A stretch of 16,619 bases of DNA, taken from NCBI GenBank assembly GCA_018699075.1, contig JABIPV010000101.1, positions 1 through 16,619 on the forward strand. Direction: 5' to 3'. Shown here piece by piece: positions 14,979 through 16,619 of the stretch. The notes beneath the pieces were generated by a model. That model worked only from the letters and a program-made list of their open reading frames with translations. It had not been told where the DNA came from and made no database searches. This stretch comes from Kordiimonadaceae bacterium. GTDB lineage: Bacteria; Pseudomonadota; Alphaproteobacteria; Sphingomonadales; Emcibacteraceae. Numbering within the stretch: position 1 is the stretch's first letter; each line of letters begins with the position of its first letter. The position numbers were made by a program, and so were the translations under genes.

Positions 14979-15017
14979 AAGTCTATTTGTTCAAATAGGC
15001 TTCGTGTATGCTTTTTT
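14979..15017 (+). promoter_or_regulatory. Inverted repeat upstream of prpE: second terminator or operator
   Basis: Arms AAGTCTATTTG (14979-14989) and CAAATAGGCTT (14992-15002) are complementary over 11 positions with one G-U pair, separated by TT. A run of six Ts (15012-15017) follows after nine bases. It could be a back-up terminator for the upstream gene. As DNA, the near-perfect palindrome CTATTTGTTCAAATAG could be a regulator site for prpE, which starts 50 bases downstream. The sequence does not decide between these. Confidence 0.45.
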
Positions 15018-15051
15018 CAAATTCATAAAAAACCATAATAGAAATTATAGC

Positions 15052-16619
15052 ATGAGCACGAAATCTTACGATGAAGATTATCAAAATTGGCAAAATAATC
15101 CTGAGCAGTTTTGGGCCGATGCAGCCCAAGACTTACACTGGGACCAAAAATGGGACCAGGTTCTTGATGCGTCAAATCCACCTTTATATCGCTGGTATAC
15201 GGGAGCAAAAACCAATAGTTGTTACAATGCCTTAGACCGTCATGTTGATGAAGGACATGGGGAACGGCAGGCACTTATTTATGACAGTGCAATGACAAAT
15301 ACTGTCAAAAAATTCACTTATTTAGAATTACGTGATCATGTGGCGCTCTGCGCGGGGGCGCTTGAACAAATGGGTGTATCCAAAGGGGACCGGGTCCTTA
15401 TATACATGCCGATGATCCCCGAAGCGGTGATGGCAATGCTTGCCTGTGCGCGTATTGGCGCAGTTCATACGGTTGTTTTTGGTGGATTTGCCGCGAAAGA
15501 ACTTGCGAAACGTATTGTTGATGCAGAGCCAAAGGTGATTGTGTCAGCAACGTGTGGGTTAGAGCCAGGCAGAACCATTTCCTATAAACCGCTACTAGAT
15601 CAGGCAATGGCACTTTCAAAATCAACGGCTAAAACCATTATTGTTGAGCGTCCAGAATGCGAGGCCACTTTTATTCAAGACCGTGACTTCACGTGGGATG
15701 ACGTTATGGGCAAGGCATCCCCCATTGATTGTGTATCTTTGATGTCCACAGATCCTTTGTATATATTATATACGTCCGGCACTACGGGTGCGCCAAAGGG
15801 GATAGTTCGGGACCACGGTGGTCACCAGGTTGCCATGAAGTGGAGTATGAAAAACGTCTATAATATGGATCCTGGCGATGTATATTGGGCGGCGTCCGAT
15901 ATTGGATGGGTTGTCGGTCATTCTTATATAGTATACGCTCCGCTTTTGCAGGGATGTACGACAATATTATTTGAAGGAAAACCTGTGGGCACGCCAGATG
16001 CAGGGACATTCTGGCGCGTAATCGCCGATCATAAAGTAAACGCGCTTTTCGTGGCGCCCACGGCCATACGCGCCATCAAAAGAGAAGATCCCAAGGCGGA
16101 ACTGCTGCAAAAGTATGATCTTTCAAATTTTAGAACGCTTTTCCTTGCTGGGGAACGCGCCGACCCAGACACCGTTAAATGGGCGGAAAACATTTTAAAA
16201 GTTCCAGTTATTGATCATTGGTGGCAAACAGAAACCGCATGGTCGATATGTGCCAATTTTATGGGCATTGAGCACCTTCCTGTGAAATATGGTAGTCCGA
16301 CAAAGCCTTCTCCCGGATTTGATGTTCGTGTATTAAATGATGAAGGCGAAGAAGTTCCAGCGGGAGCCCTTGGTAATATAGTGGTAAAGGAACCGCTCCC
16401 GCCAGGGGCCATGCTCACAGTCTGGAAAGATGATAAAAGGTATATTGATACTTATTTCTCAGAATTTAAGGGGTTTTATGTCACAGGTGATGCGGGGCAT
16501 AAGGATGAAGATGGCTATTTTTATATTATGGGGCGCACCGATGATGTGATCAATGTGGCGGGGCATCGATTATCCACGGGCGCAATGGAAGAAGTGCTGG
16601 CATCCTTACCAGAAGTGGC
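15052..16619 (+). CDS. prpE: Propionyl-CoA synthetase (propionate--CoA ligase), 5' part
   Basis: An acyl-adenylate-forming enzyme that converts propionate, ATP and CoA to propionyl-CoA in the cytoplasm. The frame is open from ATG 15052 to the window edge: 522 codons of an enzyme usually near 630 residues, so roughly the last hundred are missing. The AMP-binding P-loop-like motif YTSGTTGAPKG is at 240-250, followed by IVRDHGGH. DIGWVVGHSYIVYAPLL (283-299) is typical of PrpE rather than acetyl-CoA synthetase. WWQTET (390-395) and GRTDDVINVAGHRLSTG (494-510) complete the adenylation core and hinge. The C-terminal lysine region lies outside. There is no good ribosome site before the ATG (TTATAGC), though the N-terminus aligns with family expectation. 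It follows two hairpins and is probably a separate unit, not demonstrably part of the glycan locus. Confidence 0.93.
   Translation, partial: MSTKSYDEDYQNWQNNPEQFWADAAQDLHWDQKWDQVLDASNPPLYRWYTGAKTNSCYNALDRHVDEGHGERQALIYDSAMTNTVKKFTYLELRDHVALCAGALEQMGVSKGDRVLIYMPMIPEAVMAMLACARIGAVHTVVFGGFAAKELAKRIVDAEPKVIVSATCGLEPGRTISYKPLLDQAMALSKSTAKTIIVERPECEATFIQDRDFTWDDVMGKASPIDCVSLMSTDPLYILYTSGTTGAPKGIVRDHGGHQVAMKWSMKNVYNMDPGDVYWAASDIGWVVGHSYIVYAPLLQGCTTILFEGKPVGTPDAGTFWRVIADHKVNALFVAPTAIRAIKREDPKAELLQKYDLSNFRTLFLAGERADPDTVKWAENILKVPVIDHWWQTETAWSICANFMGIEHLPVKYGSPTKPSPGFDVRVLNDEGEEVPAGALGNIVVKEPLPPGAMLTVWKDDKRYIDTYFSEFKGFYVTGDAGHKDEDGYFYIMGRTDDVINVAGHRLSTGAMEEVLASLPEV

Noticed and set aside
15034..15048. 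Short inverted repeat ATAAT/ATTAT just before prpE as a regulatory hairpin
   Set aside because: Five AT pairs with a four-base loop are expected by chance in this AT-rich spacer.
1..16619. CRISPR arrays, tRNA or rRNA genes, prophage genes
   Set aside because: No regularly spaced direct repeats, cloverleaf-like sequences or phage proteins were seen; the intergenic gaps are all about 125 bases or shorter.

Overview
The window looks like part of a carbohydrate-utilisation region from a low-GC proteobacterium. I lean to a marine alphaproteobacterium, from the PrpE and sodium-symporter sequences and the lack of Bacteroidetes SusC/SusD genes, but the taxon is an inference. The central theme is removal of fucose from acetylated, fucosylated glycans. 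Two alpha-L-fucosidases of different families (GH95 and GH29) are transcribed divergently from a 108-bp spacer that holds a perfect 17-bp palindrome, a good operator candidate.

Layout: (1) Positions 1-93 are the right-hand end of an IS3-like insertion sequence: the last 21 codons of a transposase, then a probable terminal inverted repeat. It abuts, and appears to supply the stop codon of, a sialate/xylan-type O-acetylesterase that has lost its usual C-terminal tail. (2) 5433 down to 91 (minus): GH95 fucosidase, a DUF3863/DUF3864-like secreted protein and the truncated esterase, separated by only 10 and 17 bases, so one operon. (3) 5542-9573 (plus): GH29 fucosidase, DUF3830 protein, BASS-family sodium symporter and FAD-dependent oxidoreductase. 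These overlap or almost touch and end at a terminator lying inside the convergent aldolase gene. (4) 12889 down to 9575 (minus): SSS-family sodium:solute symporter, 2-dehydro-3-deoxygalactonokinase and 2-dehydro-3-deoxy-6-phosphogalactonate aldolase, all overlapping. (5) 12997-14466 (plus): a secreted seven-repeat FG-GAP/ASPIC beta-propeller divergent from the symporter. (6) A small membrane protein (14546-14926) with a strong terminator, then the 5' part of prpE (propionyl-CoA synthetase), which runs off the window.

How they may work together (inference): exported esterase and fucosidases deacetylate and defucosylate an oligosaccharide. The SSS symporter imports a released sugar or sugar acid. 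DgoK and DgoA complete a De Ley-Doudoroff-type route from 2-keto-3-deoxygalactonate to pyruvate and glyceraldehyde 3-phosphate. The earlier steps (sugar dehydrogenase, lactonase, dehydratase), an outer-membrane receptor and a regulator are not in this window. The DUF3830-BASS-oxidoreductase trio, translationally coupled to GH29, is the least explained part and could be an uncharacterised uptake-and-oxidation module. Two genes (the BASS and SSS transporters) appear to start with TTG. No gene-free stretch exceeds 300 bases.
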